This document shows positions 26,744-35,753 of a stretch of 42,015 bases of DNA, in pieces. Origin of the DNA: a virus; IMG/VR virus record IMGVR_UViG_3300010354_000189, positions 1-42,015 of that record; one strand, given 5' to 3'. The notes beneath the pieces were generated by a model, which had not been told where the DNA came from, did not search any database, and saw only the letters and a program-made list of their open reading frames with translations. Within the stretch, counting starts at the first letter, position 1. Each line of letters opens with the position of its first letter. A program made the position numbers and the translations under genes.

Positions 26744-26822
26744 ACTCCCTCAAAGTTTACTGTCGTCAAGGCGTACCTTGAGCATCTATGTTTAGAAAAT
26801 ACAGGGGGTGAATATCTAAACA
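26744..26822 (+). ncRNA. Putative pseudoknotted structured RNA between nrdA and gp25
   Basis: This stretch is clearly less A+T-rich than its surroundings. Three helices can be drawn by eye. Hairpin 1 is TCAAGG / CCTTGA (26766-26771 with 26776-26781) with loop CGTA. Hairpin 2 is a perfect 8-bp TGTTTAGA / TCTAAACA (26789-26796 with 26815-26822) with an 18-base loop. Seven bases of that loop, AGGGGGT (26803-26809), can pair with upstream ACTCCCT (26744-26750, one G-U), which makes an H-type pseudoknot enclosing hairpin 1. An alternative helix CTCAA (26749-26753 region) with TTGAG (26778-26782) would compete with hairpin 1, suggesting a switch. A terminator follows at once. It is not a tRNA. I cannot assign it to a known class; it may be a small RNA, riboswitch-like leader or 3' UTR of nrdA. 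Confidence 0.55.
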
Positions 26823-26834
26823 CATTTTATTAAT

Positions 26835-26861
26835 AAAAACCCAACTATGTTGGGTTTTTTT
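26835..26861 (+). terminator. Intrinsic terminator upstream of gp25
   Basis: The stem AAAAACCCAAC / GTTGGGTTTTT with a 3-base loop TAT is followed by T residues. It ends the nrdA transcript and the putative RNA before the second tail module. Confidence 0.9.
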
Positions 26862-26870
26862 ATTTGATAA

Positions 26871-26878
26871 TATTTATA
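26871..26878 (+). promoter_or_regulatory. TATTTATA motif upstream of gp25
   Basis: TATTTATA lies 20 bases before the gp25 ATG and 10 bases after the terminator, where a new transcript would be expected to start. It matches the motif in the gaps at 1793 and 16113. Promoter function is a guess; orientation is unclear. Confidence 0.25.
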
Positions 26879-26898
26879 ATCAAATAATCTCATTTTAT

Positions 26899-27351
26899 AT
26901 GGCGAAAACATACGGTATTGATTTTCCATTTAGAGAAAGTAGAAAAGGTTCTTTCTTTAATATGACTGAGACACCAGGTGCTGAAATTAGGGCGAATTTG
27001 TTACATTTAATTTTAAGTAAAAGAGGAACTAGATATTATTTACCTGATTTTGGTACAAGACTTTATGAATATATTTTTGAACCAAACGATTCGGTTACAT
27101 TTCAAATGATAGAAGATGAAATTAGAACGACAGTTAAAAAATTTATTCCGAATTTAGATATAACTGAAATAAGAATAGTACAAGCTGACCAAGACACGGA
27201 AGAACTTTCAAGTGTTAGTGAGGAAAGTGATAGTAGATTATTTAGAGTATCTAGTAATTCTTCAAAACCTTATACAGCTAAGGTTAGAATTGATTATGAC
27301 ATTAACAACGAACCATTTAGTTCATCAGATTTTATAATTATTAACATATAA
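26899..27351 (+). CDS. gp25: Baseplate wedge protein, gp25/W-like (GPW_gp25)
   Basis: The 150-aa protein has the family hallmarks: AEIRANLLHLILSKRGTRYY, then LPDFGTRLYEYIFEPND (the 'EP.mpdfGs.l..ylFep.d' motif), a helix beginning MIEDEIRTTVKKFIPNLDI and the closing strands YTAKVRIDYDINNEPF. In contractile tails this protein lies at the inner wedge and primes sheath assembly. There is an insert rich in Ser and acidic residues (about 97-118) before the last strands, so it is a little longer than T4 gp25 (132 aa). It starts the second tail module, 37 bases after a terminator. The next gene begins one base after its stop. Confidence 0.9.
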   Translation: MAKTYGIDFPFRESRKGSFFNMTETPGAEIRANLLHLILSKRGTRYYLPDFGTRLYEYIFEPNDSVTFQMIEDEIRTTVKKFIPNLDITEIRIVQADQDTEELSSVSEESDSRLFRVSSNSSKPYTAKVRIDYDINNEPFSSSDFIIINI

Positions 27352-27352
27352 T

Positions 27353-29185
27353 ATGGGAAAAAATATTTCATACGCGACTAGAGATTTCGCCGGACTAAGA
27401 CAAGAATTAGTTAACCTAACTAAACAATATTATCCTGATTTAGTTAAAAATACTAACGACGCTTCTATTTATTCTGTTTTATTAGATTTAAACGCTGCGG
27501 TTGCAGATAACTTACATTTCCATATTGATAGAGTTTGGCAAGAAACCATGTTAGATTTTGCTCAACAAAGACAATCATTGTTTCATATAGCAAAAACATA
27601 TGGATTAAGAATTCCTGGAAATAGACCTTCCGTTGCTTTATGTGATTTTTCAATAAATGTACCAATTAGAGGAGATAAAGAAGATGAAAGATATTTAGGT
27701 TTAATCAAATCTGGTGCTCAGGTTTCCGGTGGTGGACAATCATTTGAAACTATTGAAGATGTAGATTTTTCAAATCCATTTAATAGTAAAGGTGAACCTA
27801 ATAGATTAAAAATACCTAATTTTGATGGAAATAATAGACTAATTTCTTACACTATAGTTAAGAGAGAACCCGTAATAAACGGTGTAACACGAATTTTTAG
27901 AAAAGTCATTACTGAAGTTGACCAAAAACCTTTTCTAAAAATATATTTACCAGAACAAAATATATTAGGTGTCACATCTGTAATTCATAAAGATGGAACA
28001 TCTTTTGGTGGTAATCCCACAAATTCTGAATTTTTAGATATTACAAATAAATGGTATGAAGTAAAGTCATTAATCCAAGATAAAGTTTTTATTCCAGATA
28101 GTACTAATGTATCAGATAGGGATAATTTTAAATCCGGAAAATATATTAGTGTTGCTAATAAATTTATTACAGAATACACACCTGAAAATTATTTTTATCT
28201 CACTTTTGGTAGTGGTAATGTTGATCCTTTAAATAATTTAGACGATTATATGTCTGGTTCAATGAAAGTTAATTTAAGTACATACCTAAATAATATGTCA
28301 TTAGGTACAATACCTAAAGTTGGTACAACATTATTTATAAAATACAGAATAGGTGGTGGTAAAGACACTAATATAGGTGTTAACGTAATAACAAGTATCG
28401 ATGACATTGATTTTGTAATAAATGGACCCAACTCAACAATTAATTCACAAGTTTCTCAGTCTTTAATCGTGACGAATGTAACTTCGGCAGTTGGAGGGGC
28501 AGACATTCCATCAATAGAGGAAATTAGAAATATGATATCATTTAATTTTGCTGCACAAAACAGAGCAGTTACATTAAATGATTATAAAACACTAATTGAA
28601 ACAATGCCATCAACTTTTGGTGCTCCAGCTAAAGTTAACGTTATGGAAGAAGATAATAAGATAAGAATCAAACTATTATCATATGATGAAAATGGAAATT
28701 TATCTGACATAGTTTCAACAACATTAAAAAATAATATATTAAATTATTTATCAGAATATAGAATGATAAATGATTATATAGATATTGAAAGTGGTCAAGT
28801 TATAGATTTACAAATTCAAATAGATTTAGTTATTGATAAAAATGGTAATGCAACAGAAATAATTACAGATACAATTCAAGAAATTATCGAATATTTTAAT
28901 ATTGAAAAACGTAAAATGGGTGACCCCTTATTTGTTGGAGATTTAAATAGGATAATTGGTCAAGTTAGTGGAGTGATTAATGTTGTTAATACTAGAGTTT
29001 TTAATTTAACAGGTGGTGAATATTCTAGCGCTGAAGTTTCTCAAGCATATACCGATAATTCTACAAAAGAAATAAGTCAATCAGATATGACAATTTTTAT
29101 GAAGTCTAATCAAATTTATCAAATTAGATTTCCTAATAAAGATATAAAAATTAGAACTAAAGTTTTAGGAACAACAACTTTTTAA
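27353..29185 (+). CDS. gp6: Baseplate wedge protein, gp6/baseplate J-like
   Basis: This 610-aa protein directly follows gp25, as in many contractile phages. Near the N-terminus, LVNLTKQYYPDLVKNTNDAS, then YSVLLDLNAAVADNLHFHID and QETMLDFAQQRQSLFHIAKT, form the helical bundle typical of gp6/J. The central part is beta-rich. Then EIRNMISFNFAAQNRAVTLN, DYKTLIETMPSTFGAPAKVN, is the characteristic 'R.vT..DYe.l' motif of J-like proteins. The C-terminal section includes DLQIQIDLVIDKNGN and GDPLFVGDLNRIIGQVSGVI, the usual 'l...v..i.gV' end. It is slightly shorter than T4 gp6 (660 aa). Dimers of it connect neighbouring wedges into the iris-like ring. Confidence 0.9.
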   Translation: MGKNISYATRDFAGLRQELVNLTKQYYPDLVKNTNDASIYSVLLDLNAAVADNLHFHIDRVWQETMLDFAQQRQSLFHIAKTYGLRIPGNRPSVALCDFSINVPIRGDKEDERYLGLIKSGAQVSGGGQSFETIEDVDFSNPFNSKGEPNRLKIPNFDGNNRLISYTIVKREPVINGVTRIFRKVITEVDQKPFLKIYLPEQNILGVTSVIHKDGTSFGGNPTNSEFLDITNKWYEVKSLIQDKVFIPDSTNVSDRDNFKSGKYISVANKFITEYTPENYFYLTFGSGNVDPLNNLDDYMSGSMKVNLSTYLNNMSLGTIPKVGTTLFIKYRIGGGKDTNIGVNVITSIDDIDFVINGPNSTINSQVSQSLIVTNVTSAVGGADIPSIEEIRNMISFNFAAQNRAVTLNDYKTLIETMPSTFGAPAKVNVMEEDNKIRIKLLSYDENGNLSDIVSTTLKNNILNYLSEYRMINDYIDIESGQVIDLQIQIDLVIDKNGNATEIITDTIQEIIEYFNIEKRKMGDPLFVGDLNRIIGQVSGVINVVNTRVFNLTGGEYSSAEVSQAYTDNSTKEISQSDMTIFMKSNQIYQIRFPNKDIKIRTKVLGTTTF

Positions 29186-29249
29186 AATAAAATAAAATAA
29201 AAAATTATTTAATAATATAAAAATTATATCTATATTTTAAAAAAATATA

Positions 29250-32200
29250 ATGCAAAAACATAGAATTTCAACAAGAATAGGATTTGACCAAAAAATTATT
29301 GTTGAACTTAAAAATGATTTTGATTTGTTAGAAATTCTTTCATTAAAGTTCACACAATCAGACATATATACATCTATGTGTTCTGATTATGGGGTTGTTG
29401 TTGGAAGAATATCAATAAATAATGGGTTAGGTGTACCAAATGCTAGAGTATCCATATTTACATCAATTAACGAAGAAGATTTAGAAGATTCTGTAATAAA
29501 TACTTTATATCCTTATACAACAGTATTAGATAAAAATGATGATGGTTATAGATACAATTTATTACCTTCAAGAAAACAACATAGTGGTCACACACCAACA
29601 GGTACATTTCCTGACCAAAAAGATATTTTAAATAGAGAAGAAATTTTAGAGGTATATGAGAAGTATTATAAATACACAGTAAAAACAAATGATTCAGGTG
29701 ATTTTATGATATGGGGGGTACCTATAGGTACACAAACCATACATGTTGATGTTGACCTTTCTGATATTGGTTGTTTTTCATTAACACCAGATGATTTCAT
29801 TAATCAGGGATTTGGTATCGATTCTTTTAAAAATGAGTATACATTTAAGTCATCAGAAGATATTGATTCATTACCACAAATAGTAAGTTTCAATCAAACA
29901 ATAGATGTTTATCCATTTTGGGGAAATGAAAATTTATGTGAAATAGGGATAACAAGAACAGATTTTGATTTGTCGAACAAAGGAGTTAGGATTGAACCAA
30001 AGGCATATATTATAGGTGGAACATTTACTGATACGGGAAAAAATTCAGTGAATAAAAATTGTGTTCCTAGATCAAGAATGGGAACTAAATGTGATTTAGT
30101 AACAAAAACTGGAATAGTCGATGCAATTAGATTTACAATAAGAAAGGATGACGAATATAGACCTATACTTGAAAATATTCAATTGAATAAAGATATAGAT
30201 GAAGATGGTTCATTTATGTTTTCTGTCCCTATGAATATGGATTATGTATATACAAATGAATTTGGTGAAAAAGAAATAACAAATGATATAAATAAAGGAA
30301 TACCAACATCCGCATGTTATAGATTTAGATTTTCTTTATCTAAAGAAGGGTTAGAAAGAGTAAGATCTAGTGCCGATTATTTAGTTCCGAATATTAGGGA
30401 ATATAGTAATAGTAAAGATAAATCGTATGCGTTTTCAACTAATTATGATGATTATCCTCAACATGCTATTGAAAATTATATTTTAAATAACAAAGGTGGA
30501 ATTTATTATCCTCAAGATTATTTTTTTAAATTAACATATAATAAAGTTTATACAGTTTCTTCTTTTCATGGATCATATTTCAATACGGCATCTTTTAAGG
30601 ATAAATTTATTGGATTAAAAGACTTAGTACCATCAGAAGAAAATGATTGTACTAATTCAACATTAACACCACCAGTAAATTTCGGATTTAAAAAATATTC
30701 ATTTCAGTTATTAATTTCAGATATTTTATTATTTTTTGAACATTTAAGTAATTTATTAATCTTTTTTTTAACAAATACATTAGCATATTTTTTACATCAA
30801 TTTTCAGATGCCATAGATTTTTGGCCGTTAAGTAAATTATCTAAATTTATTAAAAAAGTCGCATATAGATTTCAAAACAGTTCGCAAAGAAAATTATATT
30901 TAATAAATTATCCTGAATGTGAAGAATGTAATGGTGAAAATGAATTTGGAACAGCACAATCTGAATCTGATGTTAATTATTGTAAAGTTGGTACTATTAA
31001 TATAAGTGGATCTAGTCTTGAAAATAATAGAATTTTAAATGTTAGTAATGATTCGTATAATCAAACAATACAATATGAATCACCCATATGTAGTGGTGCA
31101 ACATTAATTTGGGACGTTAATCAATGCACAAGTGCTGAAAATTTTGTTAACAACCAAAATGATTATGTTTTAACTTATACTGGTGGAACGAGTACTATAA
31201 TAATAGTTGAATTATCAGAAGTTTCTTCTAGCCAAGATACTGGATTCCAAATTACAAAAAATTTAGATATCTATAATGTTTGTACGGGTTATACTTTGAC
31301 ATTTAATGACCCTAAAGGTATTTTTAATAATACAATGTTATATCAATGTGATATAAGAGATAAAAATGCATTAGAAAATGATTCAACTACAACCGAAGAA
31401 GTTGAAAGTGGATGTTCAATATATGATGTACCATATAATGAAGATATAATAGAAACATATTATGTCGGAACAGGTAGAACACCGTATAGTTCAGGTTCTC
31501 TCCCATATGGGTCAAATGTTAGTGCAACTAGATTATCTGATAATGATGATTATGGATTACCAACATCATATGACGGTGAAATATTTTCACCAAATACACC
31601 GGCAGATACTAATGGGAAAGCATATACTGAATTTAGTAATGGTATTTTTAGTTTTATACCTGGAACACAAAGTTCAGGTAGAATTTTTAAAATTTTAAAA
31701 GAATATAGAAGAAGAAAGAGAGTAGGTCTTTTATTTTGTGGTGGTATTGTAAATTATGGATTTATTGATAATTGGTTAAGTGGTTCATTATATTTTTTCC
31801 AATTTAAAGCCAAGGTTAGATGGAAAAATGAATCATCTTTAGAATTAAACGTAAATAGAACAAATTATTGTAAAAATTTATTATATTATAAAGTAAAAGA
31901 AACTGAAAGTGGTGATTCAGTTAAAAGATTTTATTATCGGTCAACAACAGCAAGTTCTAGTGGGGTAATATTTGGAGATACTTATAATTTACCAATACCA
32001 ACTTATCCTTTTTACACTACAGTAAAAAGGATTGGTCATCCCACAACAATGGTTGATTTAGGACCTAGAGATGAATTTATTAAAGAAATTTGTACGGATG
32101 AAACACTTGACCCTTCTTGTTCTATTGTAAGATCAATAGGACCATCTTCATTTCAAAGCTTTGGAGAACTTCTTGGTTTAGCTATAAATTATAGAATGGA

Positions 32201-33158
32201 TACTGAATCAAGTGAGGATTTTAGTATTAATAATTTTTTCGATAATCAAGGTTTTGAAAATAATGGATTCGGAAAACAAGTTTTGGATGGAGATATACTA
32301 CAGCTAATATCTATTAATAACGAAGTTGGTATTGAAGAGTTTAATTTACAAAATCAAAAATATTTTGGATTCTCTTATCAAATATTAGATCCTGAAATAT
32401 ATTATAATGTTTTTAAAAGAAAATCTGATGGTTCTTATATTTCAGGTGTAACAGACAATAGTGGTATTTGGGGACCATTACCTATAACTATGCAATTTGA
32501 TGAGGATGGTACAAAAGTTAGATATTGTTTAAATGATGTTGGTAGATTAACTGAATCATCACAACAAATTCCTTTCTATCTATGGGACAAGAAAGGTGAC
32601 GGATTTGGTCCATATAACAATAATACAAAAGACAACCAATCTTGGGATTATTCAAGTATACAAATTCAACCATTACAAGGGATGACATATGGTTATAATT
32701 TAACAGGTGTTACAGATAATCCGTCAGATAGATATTTATTACCACCTATCACATATACATTTAGTGGTTTAACAATAACAGGAACAACCATATCATCTGA
32801 TGATATTGAAAATTTTTTAGAATTTGATATTATTGAAGATTCAGTTACAGATAATCATACAACATACGATACACAATATCCTGGATTTACTTATTTATGG
32901 GTTACAGGAGGAACTGAATCAAATCCAACATCAGGTATTTTATATACAAGGTACGGAAATGAAGGAAATTGGGACTCAATAAATTGGAATAATTCAATAA
33001 ATTTTATAATAAAAAGAACACAAAATTATTATAATGGAAATAAACAAATATTATCTACACCATTTTTATTTTATTTTGGATTAAGACCGGGTAATACTGG
33101 ATTAGATAAATTTATAAAAAAATTTGGGCCTATAGGTGCGTTCCCATCAATTGAATAA
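29250..33158 (+). CDS. Large virion protein, probable gp7-position baseplate wedge, with transthyretin-like domain
   Basis: The 1302-aa protein follows gp6, where T4 has gp7 (1032 aa). Residues about 45-75 (YGVVVGRISINNGLGVPNAR) and about 140-175 (VKTNDSGDFMIWGVPIGTQT) together form a carboxypeptidase-regulatory/transthyretin-like beta sandwich with a 65-residue insertion between its halves. Around 486-521 is a strongly hydrophobic stretch (ISDILLFFEHLSNLLIFFLT) that would be a membrane-type helix in another protein. Just behind it is a Cys-rich patch (CEECNGE). Two further cysteine clusters occur later (CGGIVNYG; DETLDPSC). The C-terminal half is Gly/Ser/Thr-rich beta sequence. Its stop shares a base with the next start. 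T4 gp7 homology is inferred from position and size only. Confidence 0.6.
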   Translation: MQKHRISTRIGFDQKIIVELKNDFDLLEILSLKFTQSDIYTSMCSDYGVVVGRISINNGLGVPNARVSIFTSINEEDLEDSVINTLYPYTTVLDKNDDGYRYNLLPSRKQHSGHTPTGTFPDQKDILNREEILEVYEKYYKYTVKTNDSGDFMIWGVPIGTQTIHVDVDLSDIGCFSLTPDDFINQGFGIDSFKNEYTFKSSEDIDSLPQIVSFNQTIDVYPFWGNENLCEIGITRTDFDLSNKGVRIEPKAYIIGGTFTDTGKNSVNKNCVPRSRMGTKCDLVTKTGIVDAIRFTIRKDDEYRPILENIQLNKDIDEDGSFMFSVPMNMDYVYTNEFGEKEITNDINKGIPTSACYRFRFSLSKEGLERVRSSADYLVPNIREYSNSKDKSYAFSTNYDDYPQHAIENYILNNKGGIYYPQDYFFKLTYNKVYTVSSFHGSYFNTASFKDKFIGLKDLVPSEENDCTNSTLTPPVNFGFKKYSFQLLISDILLFFEHLSNLLIFFLTNTLAYFLHQFSDAIDFWPLSKLSKFIKKVAYRFQNSSQRKLYLINYPECEECNGENEFGTAQSESDVNYCKVGTINISGSSLENNRILNVSNDSYNQTIQYESPICSGATLIWDVNQCTSAENFVNNQNDYVLTYTGGTSTIIIVELSEVSSSQDTGFQITKNLDIYNVCTGYTLTFNDPKGIFNNTMLYQCDIRDKNALENDSTTTEEVESGCSIYDVPYNEDIIETYYVGTGRTPYSSGSLPYGSNVSATRLSDNDDYGLPTSYDGEIFSPNTPADTNGKAYTEFSNGIFSFIPGTQSSGRIFKILKEYRRRKRVGLLFCGGIVNYGFIDNWLSGSLYFFQFKAKVRWKNESSLELNVNRTNYCKNLLYYKVKETESGDSVKRFYYRSTTASSSGVIFGDTYNLPIPTYPFYTTVKRIGHPTTMVDLGPRDEFIKEICTDETLDPSCSIVRSIGPSSFQSFGELLGLAINYRMDTESSEDFSINNFFDNQGFENNGFGKQVLDGDILQLISINNEVGIEEFNLQNQKYFGFSYQILDPEIYYNVFKRKSDGSYISGVTDNSGIWGPLPITMQFDEDGTKVRYCLNDVGRLTESSQQIPFYLWDKKGDGFGPYNNNTKDNQSWDYSSIQIQPLQGMTYGYNLTGVTDNPSDRYLLPPITYTFSGLTITGTTISSDDIENFLEFDIIEDSVTDNHTTYDTQYPGFTYLWVTGGTESNPTSGILYTRYGNEGNWDSINWNNSINFIIKRTQNYYNGNKQILSTPFLFYFGLRPGNTGLDKFIKKFGPIGAFPSIE

Positions 33159-34900
33159 TGGAAAAGAGAGAAATAATATTACCGTCTAAAAAATTTTTTG
33201 GTGCAATTAATGAAGATCTAAATTTAAAAATTAATTTAGACGAAACTAAAAATTTACTTAGAGAGGGTGAAAGAACTACAATATTAGATACTTCAGTTCT
33301 TTTTTCTAAAGAAAGGAATGAAAGTACGTATTATAAAATTTATGGAAAATTAAAAATGATTTTTCGTAATATATATAGTGGTTCCACATCGTATCAACCA
33401 TTAAAAAATAATTTTTATTACACTACAAATGATGGTGTTAATTTTAATGGATATATGCCGTATAATGAATTTGCTTTCATAAGAAATGATGTAAAAAGAC
33501 AAGTGAATAATTCGGTATCAACATCCGTTTTATCGGCGTTCACACAAAATATTATTGTTAAAGGTCAAACAGATCATATTGAAATAACACAATCTGGTAC
33601 ACCATATCATAATTGGAATATTTGTTTATCTTACGTCTATTCTGGTGATACAAATCATCCTATGAAGTATACTACAAGTGGGAATACCGTATATAATTTC
33701 ACCGCTAAAGATGGTATACCATTTAGAGTTAATGAAACTAAAAATACTTATATTTTCACTAGTGACGTTTATCATGGAATTAGTGAAGGTGAATTTATTG
33801 TCATATCAGGTGGAACATTAGATAGTTCAGTACCACTATCTGGAAGAACATTTTCTGTTATATCAGTTGGAAATGAATTATTTAACTCTGAAAATTATGT
33901 AATAGAAATAAAAAAATCAGAAATACCTATAGGTACTACATTATCGTCCGTGATATTAGGTAAACGATGTATTAATAAAAATAAATTAAATGAAACATTA
34001 TCTGAATATTATGTTCACAAACATAAAGTATTAACTAATGGTGATGGGTTTATTCTTGATAATATAGGTTTCGAATCATCAATCTGGGAAGATGAAAAAA
34101 AATTAATTTTTAAAACTAGTGGAGGTGAAAGTAATAAAATTACATATAAAAACAGAATGGAATGTTTGGTATATGATTTTAAAACACCGTTCTCTTTAAC
34201 AAATTTAACAAATAATTTAGGGTTTTTACCTACAGATGTTTACGTATCAATAATTTTTAAAAACAAAAACGGTTATTTCGATTATCCATATAAAGTTGGT
34301 TATAAGTTTAATTTTCATGATACTTGGGTTGACCAACATTTTAGTGGTAACACGTCCATTGAAAACACCATATCTTACGGTTCGTTTACCAAATCGGGAA
34401 CTACTTTTATTTCCGGTTCCACAATACAAACAGGAACAACTTTAATCGGTGCATTTATTGAATATAATAAATCTGAATTAAAAGAAAGGGTTATTAGTGA
34501 GGCTTTTCATAAAATAACATCACCTTTAGAAATTTTTGACCATAATCAAGATGATACTTCATCATATTCTGGTGTTTCTATAAACAATAAAGTTGGTTTA
34601 TACTATCAACCACATTATAGAGTAAAACTTAGAGAATTATCTCCATATATTGAAACATCTATAACTAATGAAATTTATGGTCTACCACAAAATGCTAAAT
34701 ATTTCGAGAACGAAGGACTATGGAAATGGAGAGATATTTATGATCATGGATTTATTGATTCAGAAGGGTTTGGAACAAATTTTCCATTTATTAATAATAT
34801 CCATTACATCAAAAATGATATAAATTTTTATTTAAGGAATGAAGAACAATATAAAAATAAACAAAACTCTATTAAAAAAGTAATAAGATTTAATTGTTAA
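33158..34900 (+). CDS. Unrecognised virion-type protein (580 aa)
   Basis: I cannot name a family. The protein opens with a charged segment (MEKREIILPSKKFFGAINED) and an acidic helix, then is mainly beta: many alternating Thr/Ser/Gly strands such as GTPYHNWNICLSYVYSGDTN and ISEGEFIVISGGTLDSSVPL, which looks like an SH3/Ig-like fold. The C-terminal 120 residues include DHGFIDSEGFGTNFPFINNI and end in a basic helix. There is no signal peptide, no coiled coil and little Cys. It is coupled by a TAATG overlap to the gp7-position gene and is followed one base later by the next gene. A baseplate or tail-fibre-connector role is inferred from the operon. Confidence 0.7.
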   Translation: MEKREIILPSKKFFGAINEDLNLKINLDETKNLLREGERTTILDTSVLFSKERNESTYYKIYGKLKMIFRNIYSGSTSYQPLKNNFYYTTNDGVNFNGYMPYNEFAFIRNDVKRQVNNSVSTSVLSAFTQNIIVKGQTDHIEITQSGTPYHNWNICLSYVYSGDTNHPMKYTTSGNTVYNFTAKDGIPFRVNETKNTYIFTSDVYHGISEGEFIVISGGTLDSSVPLSGRTFSVISVGNELFNSENYVIEIKKSEIPIGTTLSSVILGKRCINKNKLNETLSEYYVHKHKVLTNGDGFILDNIGFESSIWEDEKKLIFKTSGGESNKITYKNRMECLVYDFKTPFSLTNLTNNLGFLPTDVYVSIIFKNKNGYFDYPYKVGYKFNFHDTWVDQHFSGNTSIENTISYGSFTKSGTTFISGSTIQTGTTLIGAFIEYNKSELKERVISEAFHKITSPLEIFDHNQDDTSSYSGVSINNKVGLYYQPHYRVKLRELSPYIETSITNEIYGLPQNAKYFENEGLWKWRDIYDHGFIDSEGFGTNFPFINNIHYIKNDINFYLRNEEQYKNKQNSIKKVIRFNC

Positions 34901-34901
34901 A

Positions 34902-35753
34902 GTGAAACTAATAAGAAAAAATAGCGATCAGAATTTAATATTAAATACGAATCAATCATTTAAAATTGATTTAGGATGGACAGAGAATGCTGAAAAATTA
35001 GAAAAAGAGGTTTTATATCAAATCATAAATCCATCAGACAATTATGAGACTGTTAGATATTCACACAATTCATATATAAATAATAATGGATTTGAACAGT
35101 CAGATATATGGTATTATTTTTATTTTGGTGATTATTCTTTTCAAACAATAAGTCCTGTAGAGTTAAACATAACTGGTGTTACATATAAACAAGATTATAG
35201 ATTAATGGATATATCATTACAAGAAAATGCATTAATGTTAAAACAATCAACTGAAAGTTTTTTTAGATTAGAATTTTATAAAACACCAAATGATGAAAAA
35301 CCAAATAATCTTAATCGAAGATTAGTTTTTTCAAAAAACTTAGGTATACCTAGTGGAGAAAAAATTTTTTATACAGGAAAAACAGAAAATGGTAACGTAT
35401 CATTAAATGATTATATATATTTTCCTGTTTTTGTTGGTTCTAATTTTAAAAATAAAGAAAATATGTATCTCTTCTGGTTTTCGGACGATACTCCATTTAG
35501 TGAAACAAATTTAACTGGAAATACATTTTATATGACTGCCAAGTTTTATAATTCAAAAACTGGAGATATTTTTGATTTTACAAATAAAACAAAAACACCA
35601 AACGGTTTAATTTTAGAAGAAAATGATTTATATTATAAAGTAATTATAGATAGAGCAAATTATTCATATCAAGTTTTTGAATTTAATGGTTCTTTAGGAT
35701 CTAGAATTGGTCAATCTAATAACCCAATAGTTTTTTATGAACGATTTTTATAA
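34902..35753 (+). CDS. Unrecognised virion-type protein (283 aa), GTG start
   Basis: The start is GTG at 34902, immediately behind the previous stop codon with a single base between, so translation is probably re-initiated. The 283 residues are predominantly beta-structured and aromatic-rich (SDIWYYFYFGDYSFQTISPV; YLFWFSDDTPFSETNLTGNT). The end, NPIVFYERFL, meets the next ATG in a TAATG overlap. There is no signal peptide and no Cys. I see no similarity to a named family; the layout resembles small baseplate-periphery or fibre-adapter proteins. It has no enzyme motif. Confidence 0.7.
   Translation: MKLIRKNSDQNLILNTNQSFKIDLGWTENAEKLEKEVLYQIINPSDNYETVRYSHNSYINNNGFEQSDIWYYFYFGDYSFQTISPVELNITGVTYKQDYRLMDISLQENALMLKQSTESFFRLEFYKTPNDEKPNNLNRRLVFSKNLGIPSGEKIFYTGKTENGNVSLNDYIYFPVFVGSNFKNKENMYLFWFSDDTPFSETNLTGNTFYMTAKFYNSKTGDIFDFTNKTKTPNGLILEENDLYYKVIIDRANYSYQVFEFNGSLGSRIGQSNNPIVFYERFL

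Noticed and set aside
26740-26834. tRNA gene
   Set aside because: No acceptor stem, no T-loop GTTCRANNC-type sequence and no plausible anticodon arm; the pairing is pseudoknot-like.
29186-29249. Terminator between the gp6-like and next gene
   Set aside because: The gap is only A/T runs without a stable G/C-containing hairpin.
31462-31698. 78-aa plus-strand frame inside the gp7-position gene
   Set aside because: Met/His/Gln-rich out-of-frame product of the longer gene; no conserved pattern.
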